This document shows positions 47,201 to 54,321 of a DNA stretch of 64,000 nucleotides, piece after piece; the first letter of the stretch is position 1, and every line of letters starts with the position of its first letter. The DNA is from a virus: the IMG/VR virus record IMGVR_UViG_3300030451_005868, positions 18,669 to 82,668 of that record. The stretch is one strand, 5' to 3'. The notes under the pieces were generated by a model. The model ran no database searches, was not told the origin of the DNA, and worked only from the letters and a program-made list of their open reading frames with translations. A program made the position numbers and the translations under genes.

Positions 47201-48152
47201 TTCCATTTGATAAATCCAGTGTTCTTAGGCTATAATTTGTTGCTCCAATAATTTCTTTATCTGGCTTAATTTTATCAGTGCTCTGTACTGTGGCAATTTC
47301 CAATGATCCGTTCATGGCATCATGCACACCACATTGATAAAATAAGAAGTTAGGGCCAGTAGTGGGCACAGTAAAGGTCACAGTTCCATAATCTGTTCCG
47401 TTGTTGGTAACTCCTGTGTCGTATATTGTTGACGTTGATCCATCTGCTGAAATCTTGTCTTTGTAAGGTTCAGTCATAATCCAAAAAGGATGACCTTTTG
47501 CGTCTACATTAAATTTGTATGTGTTACCTCTATACAGTTTCAATATTGGATTATTAGTCCCGTCTTGCACACTGAAATTGTATGCTCCTTTAACCACATT
47601 GGTAACTTTTATTTCGATTGTGGCACCAGGTCCAACTGAGTCAATTTCTAAAGCACTAGGCCCTTCTGGCAACCAATAGTATTCTCTGTAATTGATAAGT
47701 TTATCATAATCAATAGCAGGATTCCAACTGTAAACTTTTGCCTTGTTAAGTCTATCATGATTGTTAGTTTTTCCACCAAAGTATTTGATTTGATTAATGT
47801 AATCGTCATAGGTGCCTGTAAATTCAACTTGATCTTCTGGATTGATAGAAGTTGTATCATTCAAAGAATAAGTGACAGCAGGCTCTAACTGATATGCCAA
47901 TCTATCTCTACTTGTCGCTGATAGGTATTTGTCCGACGCCTTTCTAGTGTATGCATCTTGTTTTCCAATAAATGCATCAAGTCTCTCCAAAGATCCTTTT
48001 TGCATCAAAGCATCCATAGTGCTCGCTAAGAATCGTTCATTAGCGTCTGTTCTATAAAATGCTGGTAGATGTTGAACAGTTCTACGTAGTTCCGCAGTGC
48101 CCTGTGTTACAACTTCCTGATTTGTTAGTGAATTAGTGGGTGCGTCTGCCAT
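35217..48152 (-). CDS. Giant 4311-residue baseplate/tail-fibre structural protein
   Basis: Very large single open frame with no internal break, starting at a TAATG junction with gp6. N-terminal part (LPAFYRTDANERFLAST, EYYWLPEG) looks like the large virion proteins of T4-like marine phages that follow gp6, in the place of T4 gp7 (1032 residues), though four times as long. Recognisable inserts: a cupredoxin-like domain at about 195-290 (H221, C274, H277, M280); a seven-blade FG-GAP-type propeller at about 2090-2540; and C-terminal repeats of GDGSTTTF-type beta domains at about 3500-4270. Thr/Asp/Tyr-rich elsewhere. Functional position near the baseplate is inferred from order; receptor or host-surface binding is likely. 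Confidence 0.8.
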   Translation of the reverse strand: MADAPTNSLTNQEVVTQGTAELRRTVQHLPAFYRTDANERFLASTMDALMQKGSLERLDAFIGKQDAYTRKASDKYLSATSRDRLAYQLEPAVTYSLNDTTSINPEDQVEFTGTYDDYINQIKYFGGKTNNHDRLNKAKVYSWNPAIDYDKLINYREYYWLPEGPSALEIDSVGPGATIEIKVTNVVKGAYNFSVQDGTNNPILKLYRGNTYKFNVDAKGHPFWIMTEPYKDKISADGSTSTIYDTGVTNNGTDYGTVTFTVPTTGPNFLFYQCGVHDAMNGSLEIATVQSTDKIKPDKEIIGATNYSLRTLDLSNGMKIKFANAKVDTEYQNKEYYVEGVGDKITLTDVSKLINPGSYAEEFTVGYDSFLFDQQPYAKALHRPETLDYITIKRDSIDRNAWSRYNRWFHRSIIEEVARIEGYTANLNETDRAKRPIIEFDSGLALYNHGTVAKDPLKVIDTVTTDAFSTVVNQTGYTVDGIELEEGDRVIFTADTDNLVKNNIYVVNFITASDSSKVIALTKATDGTPADGDSVFVEFGTKNIGKTFYYDSSSTSWKEAQHKSQVNQQPLFGMWDNNHVSFDDATTYPNSSFAGAKVFEYATSDSATEDTVLGIKVKYQTINNVGDIVFDSDHTNGTFTYKSDKKTVTKSLAEGHLHYTTSLTSHNSRSAWIERLAESKQRVIRTFEATSVEKRLFPIDFYANSIDISDLDISVKVNGVNKSIDTDFTIVDGTVNKFVRFVDELEVGDQIRLSGYSAEDKVDTKGIYEIASNLEINAENTQLGTFTLGQISKHVQDIQDKNSDVTGVVPGVSNLRDKPEARLKGGKILQHQGSLLPAVFGLIDQKANVIRSIEYTSKKYEQWYSSFLTKALGTAYEGVVRDRVDEIISAISEGQNSGSPFYYEDMAGYGENVSTRTYTVRDDLETEYAIDKQHSLTELSNRAVYVYLNDVQLLEGNDYTFSTTDDSINISATLTDGDKIIIKDYADTTGSFIPPTPTKLGMYPKFKPELFSDDTYLTTTDVIRRHDGSIIKAYGDERDDLILELEKRIYNNCKTAYDASILDINDVKPSAFTSTEFTRSEIDDIMATDFYVWAGRNNVQYINNTVFTEGSPFTYNYSNSTDRLNNEKLPGYWRGIYQYFYDTDAPHLRPWEILGHSEKPSDWDSTYGAAPYTAGNDVLWSAIANESGRYGKPDIKNYLPVDTSGNLLDPIAAGLVEDYDVPGRRSSWKFGDQAPAETAWRRSSAYPYTVVKTLALTKPAKFFSVFFDNSRLTLNTANNYIDKDTGVRQNLAKAKYHLETETDNTTGTVTRYATAGYQPLVVGYLTSQNLDPKTFFYDKCKGLKTQLAYKLGGFSDKDNLKVLTDSVSPGSTSGSKFIPDENYKILFRTSNPVETFDYSGVLIEKNTDVSSDGSTLLGGYKILGYSTTKPFFKFNYPIKTLTAKKVSVIDAEVAVYDNYQQDVQTIPYGYVFETRQDVADFLLGHGYYLEQQGFRFNKYSKEIKETLNWRNAVSEFLYWTEQNWAPGSAVTVSPAADGFELDTNNTIVGRLKNIAGDYSMLDAGGRKLDIREVSTKRIGKTFDLNIKSPDVGLYNISLNTVQKEHLLLFDNKTVFSDVIYDPYTGFRQERLKLVGWKTSNWNGDYYAPGFVFDSAEVKYWSRNKDYKIGDTVEYSGKFYVAKSNHTSTDQFEASNWTLKDEKPQPQLIPNFDYKIQQFNDFYNLETNNFDESQQELAQRLIGYQSRDYLENLFVNDVSQYKFYQGYIREKGTQNAIDKLLKAKYEDQDITLNMYPEWMIRTGRFGNVDARENIQITLNENEILANPQSLEFYGTTNFTKDYARSLGISKTDFYHDPVDYDTATTFSKYNYDTQGVSRDSVQKLKTAGYVQPAQVQLTAFNEIDLVNLDVSTITRNDLVWVANKSNKDWDVLRLSSAGVQIVTVQKINDNLEIIITFNDSHGLSAQTNRTEASFFAIINAQIPDLNGVYKVKTVVNHKSVIIDFDGDLAGVPTLADESTADLYGSLYKFISVRMDSMDNVNDNIAYNVWRNRNDALDTPGDKVFTDADSTGLWRVYEKQNAYSVFRQLSPDTTTTQQDFGTQIVARNDGRTAVVSAPKKGQGEIHFLFRRTASAGTEFQTQSTVTTTAGNDNTGRLGYSLTMSTDENFVVAGAPFANSIGSDGSTRFADAGLIEIFVWDPTRFTYSALNTLLPPTDEASQNFGWAHKICEPTIDSIRSTPVKYLFVSAPGISTDTGAVYMYEWGVGSDGSTYDTWTQNLTISSDDPASNKRFGHALAANDNGDILAVSSKAPGKAGMVEIFTRTSQSNDDSVDHSFTLVQTLSAVSSDGSSVNTQFGDSIAMSKDGTTLMITAPGLDVGNQADAGAVYYYKWDADGDSTLAYTLQQTINAPDGQINNKFGSSIDINDDATRLVIGAENNGNSRQMLFDLDATTFDLQDTRFVDSNTGSGGAYTATKYNTKFIIDERLVTTSVSANDDFGRGVCVIDNSVFVGAPDDEGNVGSDGSSLVADDGTVTIFDANKSGEYAWKNITTETPLMDVSKLGQTFDFNVNTKQIRDFYELYNPVQGRIPGIADREIQYKTTWDPAVYNFGANANRQTPWAEKHIGEVWWDLSKVKWLWYEQDTQEYKTNHWGQTFPGSQIHVYQWVESTVPPSRYQQLGTGGIPLHADDSNLTIKDRYNGRLDRTIRYYYYWVRDDNAIPLNSVVGRKNTVAFVKNLIENPQRQGHKWFAPTDTNKMLLANVRGLSNDTIKLNIDIRTNNSDASAHSVWKLVKEGDPAQRPSTQVEQRWWDSLVGKNIEGDMVPDINLPLNERYGNEIRPRQSWYVNRYNALKEIIDYSNTVLKKIQLTGPIKLDNLNKADPEPTAASLEWDAVVDTHVELSYINTADLSGAVKYLVKADETANNFWSIYTWDGTQFNRTKLQGFNTGAYWSYVDWYGTDPEVHEMIHDENTPIDAQVTYEYELDSLDLAVGKHVKVTQGDTGGWKLFMKTAKGYTNVGTENGTIRLSTKLYDYTQDATGFAGEDNFDDNFFDQEPTKETRNILTALRDDLFINELAVEYNNLFFIGLRKVLQEQTYVDWLFKTSFINVTNTVRKLDQRKSYTAGTDSWVESYINEVKPFHSKIREYKLGYESTDTQDGIFSDFDNPPFYDSAESKIRNLNVTSDSDKLTEYPHQIWYDNHKKYVTSITVSYSGTGYETAPTVTVLGGTTASTGPFQIQGNSNRGATSGTYGYYYPLFTSERLAKTWDTQNNGGSGTATEFSFDEYEGTFWMPDATTNTGQSSRSTVYKMYETPDTTAATATATVVDGRVTKITLVSNGKNYTTTPTVVLTGGKNDGTTPSDTARAYANLQNDLVRDIDTTIKFDRVHPVHAVVDWAINTSYAYGQLIRYNNELYKATDHFTSNTKFNDNIGKVYKIRGDETGLTAADRTAGFYTPGSGMPGNELSQLMAGVDYGGTMVTGLLFRQGQGWDNADWYDYPWDNFGDTRVKAFIADGSTNTYTFTTAPAKSDVYSVYTTLGDSTRTKLSDVFRGDGSTTSFQLSTTPDENALVEFIPIDDDGVLTPTDDRTLDTLLKGGLFNTALGTAASDILTDGDQFVSPETSYAPEEAVPGQMFDTVDIKVYTSPESGVPFITENLYTGDAVTTTFALGDFPGSLASVTVSVDGTVKRLTTDYTVDVGDKTITFGSAPGLGKAISVRTFAVSGENYRVLDQYRGDGSTTTFTTSTRGEFNLDSTASDIYVTIDGGPTTLFSTTTTANTITVTFDSAPAANAFVQIAGFNKSTTSTRSFASIRNELITFNSAITRYTLSFPPGAIGPLSGLTMIEVGGKMLRGPDISYYVGDGTTTRYGFNPLTGLGEDSTFTNTLGEDSTIDPVKTITDPSQIVVHVNGVKQVQNTDYVVDLAGTILTADETDTVDTTLVTTDVAGSPDRISFVTAPAQNDLIAISTLVDNHYTVDGTDVILEPAQISSDGYSLSSGDVINVTTFNNALGMKLRREVLEGKTNNVFKLRFDTLNPSYTFAWFNGEQLTPGTGFTVSGNTLTVLNKTSITSSDRLDVMYFAVESAIGATGFRIFKDMLNRTFYKRINKNATTKIAQDVTDESIVIQVEDGTVLPEPNAANNIPGVIFVDKERIEYFTKSGDTLGQLRRGTLGTGIKDHSSGTAVVDASGTQTIPYTDTVYTNTFTGDGSTATFNLSQTPASASELDIFIGGQRLLLTSEDGSTINYSVDGSTAAVTLSTAPAADTQVKILHKRGQVWYTAADGNPADGKGLQASSTVQARFIADEPTNAPE
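35340..37630 (-). repeat. About six tandem beta-domain repeats in the giant protein
   Basis: Residues about 3500-4270 carry repeated units of roughly 80-100 residues: GDGSTTSFQL, GDAVTTTFAL, GDGSTTTFTT, GDGTTTRYGF and GDGSTATFNL near each start, and a closing strand such as ITFGSAPG or ISFVTAPAQND. They resemble the immunoglobulin-like or beta-sandwich repeats common in tail fibres. Confidence 0.65.
40533..41885 (-). repeat. Seven FG-GAP-type repeats, probable beta-propeller
   Basis: Seven units with the FG-GAP pattern: QDFGTQIV, GRLGYSLT, QNFGWAHK, KRFGHALA, TQFGDSIA, NKFGSSID and DDFGRGVC, each followed by a strand such as VVSAP, VVAGAP or LMITAPG and a YxYxW- or IFxW-like strand. Seven blades fit a closed propeller. 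Confidence 0.75.
47283..47570 (-). other. Cupredoxin-like domain in the giant protein
   Basis: Encodes residues about 195-290. KLYRGNTYKFNV and KGHPFW give H221; FYQCGVHDAMNG gives C274, H277 and M280. Cys, two His and Met in this order are the type 1 copper ligands of plastocyanin-like proteins. Confidence 0.65.
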
Positions 48153-51100
48153 TAGTATCCTGATCCACTACTGCCTGAACTTGAACTAGATCCAGAACTT
48201 GTTGTAGTAGAGCCTGACACTGCTGATCCTGACACTGATCCTGATGAAGTGCTTGTAGTATTTGACGATGTTGATGTCACCACTGAACCTGATGCAACCA
48301 ATTGATTGGCACCTACAGCAGAAATAATCGAAACATCATCAACGGTGGCCCCACTGATAAAAATCTCGTCTGCGGCTGAATCTATTTGGAACAAAGACCC
48401 AAAACCTTGTCCAGATTGATTTGGTACTATCAACAGTGTTAGCAAATCAGGTGCCAACTGCTGGTGTACATACGCCGCTAGTTCTGTAAAATAAAAACTG
48501 TCTCCAAAATCCCAATTATCCAAAGCAAAAAATTCATTTATGGCCGCAATAATCCTTGTTTTAATTACAGCATCAGATGTTTTTGTAACTGGATTTTTGA
48601 CAATTTTGAAGGTTGCTTGTAAATTTTCTTCCGCTCTAGTACCAAATAAAATTTTGTATTTTACAGGATGATATATTATTTGATCTGACAAACTTTTTAT
48701 TTTGTCTAATGATGAGGAATAATTGATACGTAACTGATCTCCGGTGGCTGGAGTTGGTTCTGTGCCACCATCCTGTAACCAAATACGGTATAGATTGTCA
48801 TATGATCTTTCCAACAAGTATAGATCAATTATGTTAGACACTGCTGGATCAATACGTGTTTCTTGGCCAGCATGATGTTTGTATTGGAAATTAATACCTG
48901 ATCTACCACGTCTAGCAATATAATCAGTTGATGTTGTTAATGTGTTAGTAGTCGAACTGTATTTTTTAACAACATCTTCTTCTTGATCATAAAAATAAAA
49001 AAGTTGTCCATCTGTATATGCAGTTGTGCTAAGATTTATGTCTGTTTCATTTTCTGACACAATAAAATTTGTTGCCGCGTAAGGTCTAAATCTCTCAATG
49101 TTGTTGTAACTTAAATATTTTTCAAAAAACACAAATTTGTTTGTGATAGAAGTATCAGGTTCAACAAAAATATCAAACAGTTCAGGATTGTCTACAACTC
49201 CGTCGTCGTCACTGTCATAAAATCCAATTTTGATTTTTCTGTTGTCTTGAAATCCATCTGATTCCGTCACTGTGTCAGTAACTGCCCATGTTAATGGATA
49301 TCCAATTGAATTTCCTGTGCTGACAATACTGTTTGTAGAAAGTATTTTTATTGTGTCATATACTACATTACCAGTTTTGTAATCATAAATTTTGTCTTGC
49401 GTGTCATAATGAAATTTATTTTGTCCTTCAGACTCAAACACATACTCAAGACTTCGATATGTCACCGTGTAGGTACTTCCGTCGTTAGTAAGTTTAAACC
49501 ACCAACTAGCGTCTAAGTTACCATCTGACTCATCTCCTGTGTTTGCTAAACTAAAAATATTGCTGGCACTCAGATTAGTGCTGGTAATAACTTTCCAAGT
49601 TTCAGTATCTATATCGTATCTTAAACCAAAATCTTCATATGCTTCAATACGATCGATAATGTTGTCTTTCAATATGTTATTGAATGTTGTGGTTAAATTT
49701 GGAATCACACTGTTTACTACACTTCCATTTGGAATAATTTGCGCCAATGTAACAGGGCCTTCACCAGATTCCAAATTTCCTACTCCTGCATTGGCTCCGT
49801 CCCCTTCGACAGCACCAATTTTTGCCCATGCTCTATCTTCTGCATTTTCTGTGCCTGCCGTTACAAGAATATCATTCAAAAATTCTCTGGTGTCAGGTGA
49901 TGTAAATTTAACCAAAGCACCAGGTTTTGCAAATTTAAAGTTTGAAGTGGCTTGATCGCCAATCGCCAAAGCACCACCTGATGTGAAATATCCTGTGTTA
50001 GTATTAGTGCTCGTGGTTGTGGAGTTCCATGTTGCATTTAGACTAGATAAATCTTTACTTGCATATTTCAAATAATAAAAATGTCTCGAGTAAGGATTTT
50101 TAATTTTTGCTTCAATGTCTGCTGTAATTGTTTCATTTATTGAATTTCTATTATTAAAACTAAATGTAAATTGTTGCGTTGACTCTTCTCTGTAAATTAA
50201 TCCATCATCAGCAAACACATTAACATTAGAATAAGCACCAGTTGGATCCAAAATTTCTTTGGCTCTTGATATGCCTGATGCTGATCTATTAACTGATCTC
50301 ACTTTAATAATTTCTTGTGATGCGTTCAACGGTGCGATTTGATAGTCTTCACCAGTGATCATTCTATTTTGTGTGTAATATACCTGTGCGGCTTTTGTTC
50401 GAATTGAACTGTTGGACTCTGATGCCGCTCCATTGAACACACTATTTTTCAAACTCATAGTTACAGTCAATGTTTGTTGTGATCCATTTAGGTCAATGTA
50501 AGGTACATTTATTTGGACATTTTGTATATCAGAAGGTTGTATGGCAAACTTGGCATTATCACTCTGTCTGTAGTATGTTCTAAATCTACCCAACGGAATG
50601 TTACTGAAGTTTCCGTCCCCAAACACAAGGTCAATTGTGTCTGATGCTTTGGTCACAACATTGTAAATGTTTCTTTCACCTTTGCTAAGACTGTTATAAA
50701 TGGCATTGTTACCTGATAGTGCAGGCACCTGTTTCCATTGTGCAATAAATTGTCCAAATTCATTTACACTGTACAACCAAACGTCTGAATTGTTGATGTT
50801 AGAGGCTGTGATATTTTTTACATAATTTGTAGTAGCAAACGGCACATTGAAATCTTCATAAGAGATTGTACCCTGTTTGAATAGAAAGAAAAATCCTGTA
50901 TTGTTTGAACTGTCGCCGGACCCGTCGTTACGATAACAATATGTTAAACCAGTTCCATTAACTGGTGCAGATTCATAAATTGATTCTGAGTCTGTGATTG
51001 TTGACGGAACAATTTCAAAATTTCTTGTTGGGCCACCAATTGAAGCACTAAAATTAAATATTGGCAAATCCAATTGATTTGAGGCCAGTGTATAAATGTC

Positions 51101-51652
51101 AGTTGCAATTCCACCTATATTGTCTGATTCTCTAGGCTTACCAATTATCTGTCCTGTTTGATTTGCCGCATTCAATATTGCTGTAAATTGTTCATTGTAA
51201 TTTGAATTAGCAGAATCATTCCAAATGATTGTTGAGTTTGCAAGATTCGTTCCTGTCGAATCTAGGACGTCTTGTGTTGTCTGGATTGAGTCTACTTTTA
51301 ACAAGCCAGTTGCAGGTTGATTACGTTTTGAATTGTAACTAACTAATCTGGCCAATCTTAAAATTGAGTTACGTCTTTCTGCGGTTTCCAGGAAATTTTC
51401 TCTGGCATTTAGATCAACTCTAAATGACAGTGCCTGTGCCATGTATGCAATTAGATCAATAAGTGCCACATACTCAGAACTTTCAACAAAATCATTGAAA
51501 TCATCTGGATAATTTTCACGTAGATATGCCACCATTGTTCTACGAAGTGTTTCAAAGTCGTAACTTTTAAAATCTGCCTGTTGGAAAGCCTGATAAATCT
51601 TACGCCAATCCTCGGCTACAAGTAATCTGTTTTGTCTGTCTGTAGTGGCCAT
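48152..51652 (-). CDS. gp6: Baseplate wedge protein gp6
   Basis: 1166 residues. The N-terminal region (RKIYQAFQQADFKSYDFETLR, YLRENYPDDFNDF, ESSEYVALIDLIAYM, RENFLETAERR) is the typical start of gp6 of T4-like cyanophages, much better preserved than the rest; T4 gp6 has 660 residues. It forms the inner wedge ring of the baseplate with gp25 and gp53. Central part has an Ig-like and baseplate J-type pattern. The last 60 residues are Ser/Gly/Thr-rich. A perfect T4 late box TATAAATA lies 15 bases upstream of the ATG. Confidence 0.9.
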   Translation of the reverse strand: MATTDRQNRLLVAEDWRKIYQAFQQADFKSYDFETLRRTMVAYLRENYPDDFNDFVESSEYVALIDLIAYMAQALSFRVDLNARENFLETAERRNSILRLARLVSYNSKRNQPATGLLKVDSIQTTQDVLDSTGTNLANSTIIWNDSANSNYNEQFTAILNAANQTGQIIGKPRESDNIGGIATDIYTLASNQLDLPIFNFSASIGGPTRNFEIVPSTITDSESIYESAPVNGTGLTYCYRNDGSGDSSNNTGFFFLFKQGTISYEDFNVPFATTNYVKNITASNINNSDVWLYSVNEFGQFIAQWKQVPALSGNNAIYNSLSKGERNIYNVVTKASDTIDLVFGDGNFSNIPLGRFRTYYRQSDNAKFAIQPSDIQNVQINVPYIDLNGSQQTLTVTMSLKNSVFNGAASESNSSIRTKAAQVYYTQNRMITGEDYQIAPLNASQEIIKVRSVNRSASGISRAKEILDPTGAYSNVNVFADDGLIYREESTQQFTFSFNNRNSINETITADIEAKIKNPYSRHFYYLKYASKDLSSLNATWNSTTTSTNTNTGYFTSGGALAIGDQATSNFKFAKPGALVKFTSPDTREFLNDILVTAGTENAEDRAWAKIGAVEGDGANAGVGNLESGEGPVTLAQIIPNGSVVNSVIPNLTTTFNNILKDNIIDRIEAYEDFGLRYDIDTETWKVITSTNLSASNIFSLANTGDESDGNLDASWWFKLTNDGSTYTVTYRSLEYVFESEGQNKFHYDTQDKIYDYKTGNVVYDTIKILSTNSIVSTGNSIGYPLTWAVTDTVTESDGFQDNRKIKIGFYDSDDDGVVDNPELFDIFVEPDTSITNKFVFFEKYLSYNNIERFRPYAATNFIVSENETDINLSTTAYTDGQLFYFYDQEEDVVKKYSSTTNTLTTSTDYIARRGRSGINFQYKHHAGQETRIDPAVSNIIDLYLLERSYDNLYRIWLQDGGTEPTPATGDQLRINYSSSLDKIKSLSDQIIYHPVKYKILFGTRAEENLQATFKIVKNPVTKTSDAVIKTRIIAAINEFFALDNWDFGDSFYFTELAAYVHQQLAPDLLTLLIVPNQSGQGFGSLFQIDSAADEIFISGATVDDVSIISAVGANQLVASGSVVTSTSSNTTSTSSGSVSGSAVSGSTTTSSGSSSSSGSSGSGY

Positions 51653-51666
51653 ACTGTTTGTATGGA

Positions 51667-51674
51667 TATTTATA
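51667..51674 (-). promoter_or_regulatory. T4-type late promoter box upstream of gp6
   Basis: TATAAATA on the minus strand, exact match to the T4 late consensus, ending 14 bases from the gp6 ATG. A gp55-type sigma factor is encoded at 58241-59227. Confidence 0.75.
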
Positions 51675-51694
51675 TATTAAATTAACGGCGTATA

Positions 51695-52108
51695 TTAAGA
51701 TAGACGCAGAAGTGCGTTTTCGTCAAAAGAGAAGCGTAATTTTTCAGTGATATCTAGTGGTAGATAACGTATACTGGCCTGTATTGATATGCCTCGATCT
51801 GCTTCTGTGAGTGTGATATCGTCTGTGGCAATACGTGGATCTGCATTCAAATTCTGTGTTACGTCCTCTACTATGGCTTCCTTTAGTTCTTCTGTGAGAG
51901 GTTCAAACAGAACATCATAGATTATCGTACCAAATTCTGGATTTTCAACCCTTTCGCCCTTACGCACAGACAGTCTGTTGATTAAATCTTGCTTGGCACA
52001 TTCAAAGTCATATACTTTGAAATTCTGCTTGTCTGCTCGAGATGAAAATCCCTTGAATGTAACCTGACCGTTACCTGTACCTTCGCCTGTGTTTGATTCG
52101 TATGCCAT
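51695..52108 (-). CDS. gp25: Baseplate wedge protein gp25
   Basis: 137 residues. NFKVYDFECAKQDLINRLSVRKGERVENPEFGT, then YDVLFEPLTEE and the IQASIRYLPLD strand, are typical of the GPW/gp25 family (T4 gp25, 132 residues), the inner baseplate wedge component that also occurs in contractile injection systems. The Asp-Pro and Glu-Arg positions of the family are in place. It lies between gp6 and gp5, as often in T4-like marine phages. Confidence 0.92.
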   Translation of the reverse strand: MAYESNTGEGTGNGQVTFKGFSSRADKQNFKVYDFECAKQDLINRLSVRKGERVENPEFGTIIYDVLFEPLTEELKEAIVEDVTQNLNADPRIATDDITLTEADRGISIQASIRYLPLDITEKLRFSFDENALLRLS

Positions 52109-52118
52109 ATACTATTAA

Positions 52119-54281
52119 TTATCCTGATATAACCGGACGCTGGTCATCATCATTTCTTTTTTCCAATACCTGTTGTCTGGCTTCATAACTCATACTTTGA
52201 AACCTTTGCTGTCTTTGTTTTAGTTCTTTGTAGAATTTGGCTTTGGCTTCGTTCCATCCCGGAAAACTGCCTGGGAAATTTGGATCAACTTTCAATCCAA
52301 ACTTGTTTAACAATTGGTTACGACGTTGATCAACCACTACACTTCCAGATGCCGCTACGCCTCCATATAAATTTCCTTCCAATTCTAGCCACTCATTGTC
52401 ATAGAGTTCTGTGTATAGATCACCTCTGTCCTGGCCAGATTCTCGAAGTTTTGGTTGCATGTAGAAAGGATCAAAATTAAATCTAACAGGTTGAGCACTC
52501 TCACTTTGAAAGCCATACCGTTTCCATGGTTCATGTGTAACAAATGCCGCACCTGCTTGATCAGGTTTGTTGTACAACTGTCTTTTTCTCAGACCTTCAT
52601 AAAATTCTTTCTTCTTTTGTTCAATATTACCCACACCAAATTCTTTGTCCATAAAAGGAGTTTGTAGTCCCAATGATTTTATTATTTGATTGACACGTAA
52701 TTCATATTGTGGCTGACTAAGATCACTGCTGGCTCCCAAGCCTGCTCCAGGACTAACAACACTTGGATTTAATTGTTCCAATTCGTCCCAGATATTTTCT
52801 GCCTTGAATGATTGTCCTGAGGGTTGCACATAAGTTGGATCAAGATCGCCTGGCCATGATCCTCTTTGTAGCGTGGTATCAGCCACTGATGTTTTGTTTT
52901 CAACTTCGTTGCGTTCACCTGTTGTTGCATCTATTCCGCCAAATGATTCAATGTCTATCAATCCTTCTTTAATTACAATATTGATTTTTTCGTGTTCGGG
53001 CACCATCCAACCAGGACCCCATGTTTCTTGTGCGGCCACACTGTTGAAGTGTACCTGTTCTCCTGCAAGATCAATTCTGCCGTCTGCTCCGTGCAATTGT
53101 ACTCCTTTGGCAAAACTTGTAATATTTTCTTTGGCAAAATCACTGACGCTTCCGTTCTGTGACGCAGTTAGCACTCCACTATCTCCCATAGCATGAATAA
53201 ATTTTTCTGCGTTCAAGTTGATGTCTTTTTCTGCTGTGAATTTTATAGATTCTCTGGCATGAAAATGTATGTTTTTGTCAGCATGGAGATTGAAGTCTGC
53301 TTCTGTTCTAAGCGCAATGCCTCCTTGAGCATATATGGCAATCCTTCCAGTTTCATCCATTTCTAAAAATGTAAGGCCCGACTTGTTTGCAATGTATATC
53401 ACGCCTTCGTCATCGTTAAGTAACACTTGATGTCCACCACCTGTACGCAGTCTTATCTGTCTATTCTCGCCAAAATCATCACCGTCGTCCATCACAAAAC
53501 TATGTCCTATTTCTCTGTCAGCAGACACCGGTGAACCCGCAACTCCTATGTTGTATGTTCTTGAATCTGCTCTCAATGCTCCAGGAGTACTGACTCCAAA
53601 CACACGACTAGGTGTTTCTCTACGTGCTGAACTACTGGTTGTGCCTCTCACAGTGTCTTGAATTAAACCTTGGTTTAATAATTGTTCTGCAAGATCTTTC
53701 TGAACAGGATATCTAATACTGTTGATTCCGTCATCTAATAGTCTACGATTTTTTTCTGCAACAGGCAAAAAGTCCGTGCCATAATTGATTACATCTCCAG
53801 GTGAACGCCTTGCGGCGGCTCTTGTGCCTGTCTGTTCAGCGGCAACAAACACTTCACTGCTGGAAGCATATCCTGGCACTTGATAATTTGTTTCTGGTTG
53901 TTGTACACAGCCAATCCAAAAAGCATTTCTCCTATTGGCTTCTCCTTTGGCAAAAATTACCAACACTTCTGTGTCCACATCAGGTGGCACAAACCAAAAA
54001 CCATAACTGCTCTGTGTGCCTCTGTGATCTATACTGTCACTTTTTGACACTGTGCCCAGTGGCTTGGCGCCGTAGAAAGGTGAAAGATACTGACACCAAA
54101 TCACTTGCTCCACTGTGGGATCATTTGTTTTTGTGATGTCAGGAATGTTGACACCCAGTCTGCCTTGAAATGTGGGATCGTTGGTAAACTTTACCACACC
54201 CACAAACGGACCGGCATCACTGCCAGCAAATTTTTCTTTGAAATCTTTTCTATTGTCTTGTGTGTCTACAAACCCTGTCAT
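52119..54281 (-). CDS. gp5: Baseplate hub/spike protein gp5-like
   Basis: 720 residues. The N-terminal OB-fold (GVVKFTNDPTFQGRLGVNIP, then DTEVLVIFAKGEANRRNAFWIG) and the middle part (GGGHQVLLNDDEGVIYIANKSGLTFLEMDETG, then HADKNIHFHARESIKFTAEKDINLNAEKFIH) are the VgrG/gp5 pattern that leads to the beta-helix of the spike. No T4 lysozyme domain with its catalytic Glu is apparent between OB-fold and helix; instead there is a linker of about 150 residues, so cell-wall hydrolysis is probably done elsewhere. The C-terminal 180 residues are proline/glutamine-rich and unlike T4. Confidence 0.88.
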   Translation of the reverse strand: MTGFVDTQDNRKDFKEKFAGSDAGPFVGVVKFTNDPTFQGRLGVNIPDITKTNDPTVEQVIWCQYLSPFYGAKPLGTVSKSDSIDHRGTQSSYGFWFVPPDVDTEVLVIFAKGEANRRNAFWIGCVQQPETNYQVPGYASSSEVFVAAEQTGTRAAARRSPGDVINYGTDFLPVAEKNRRLLDDGINSIRYPVQKDLAEQLLNQGLIQDTVRGTTSSSARRETPSRVFGVSTPGALRADSRTYNIGVAGSPVSADREIGHSFVMDDGDDFGENRQIRLRTGGGHQVLLNDDEGVIYIANKSGLTFLEMDETGRIAIYAQGGIALRTEADFNLHADKNIHFHARESIKFTAEKDINLNAEKFIHAMGDSGVLTASQNGSVSDFAKENITSFAKGVQLHGADGRIDLAGEQVHFNSVAAQETWGPGWMVPEHEKINIVIKEGLIDIESFGGIDATTGERNEVENKTSVADTTLQRGSWPGDLDPTYVQPSGQSFKAENIWDELEQLNPSVVSPGAGLGASSDLSQPQYELRVNQIIKSLGLQTPFMDKEFGVGNIEQKKKEFYEGLRKRQLYNKPDQAGAAFVTHEPWKRYGFQSESAQPVRFNFDPFYMQPKLRESGQDRGDLYTELYDNEWLELEGNLYGGVAASGSVVVDQRRNQLLNKFGLKVDPNFPGSFPGWNEAKAKFYKELKQRQQRFQSMSYEARQQVLEKRNDDDQRPVISG

Positions 54282-54321
54282 TTTTTTTATTTAAGTGCTA
54301 ATTTAAGTTTCATTTTTAATT

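Noticed and set aside
52119-54281. Lysozyme domain in gp5
   Set aside because: The T4-type lysozyme sequence and its catalytic Glu/Asp were looked for between OB-fold and beta-helix and not found.
54282-54300. Late-type box before gp5 (CTTAAATA on the minus strand)
   Set aside because: Two mismatches to TATAAATA in A/T-rich spacer; no better than chance.
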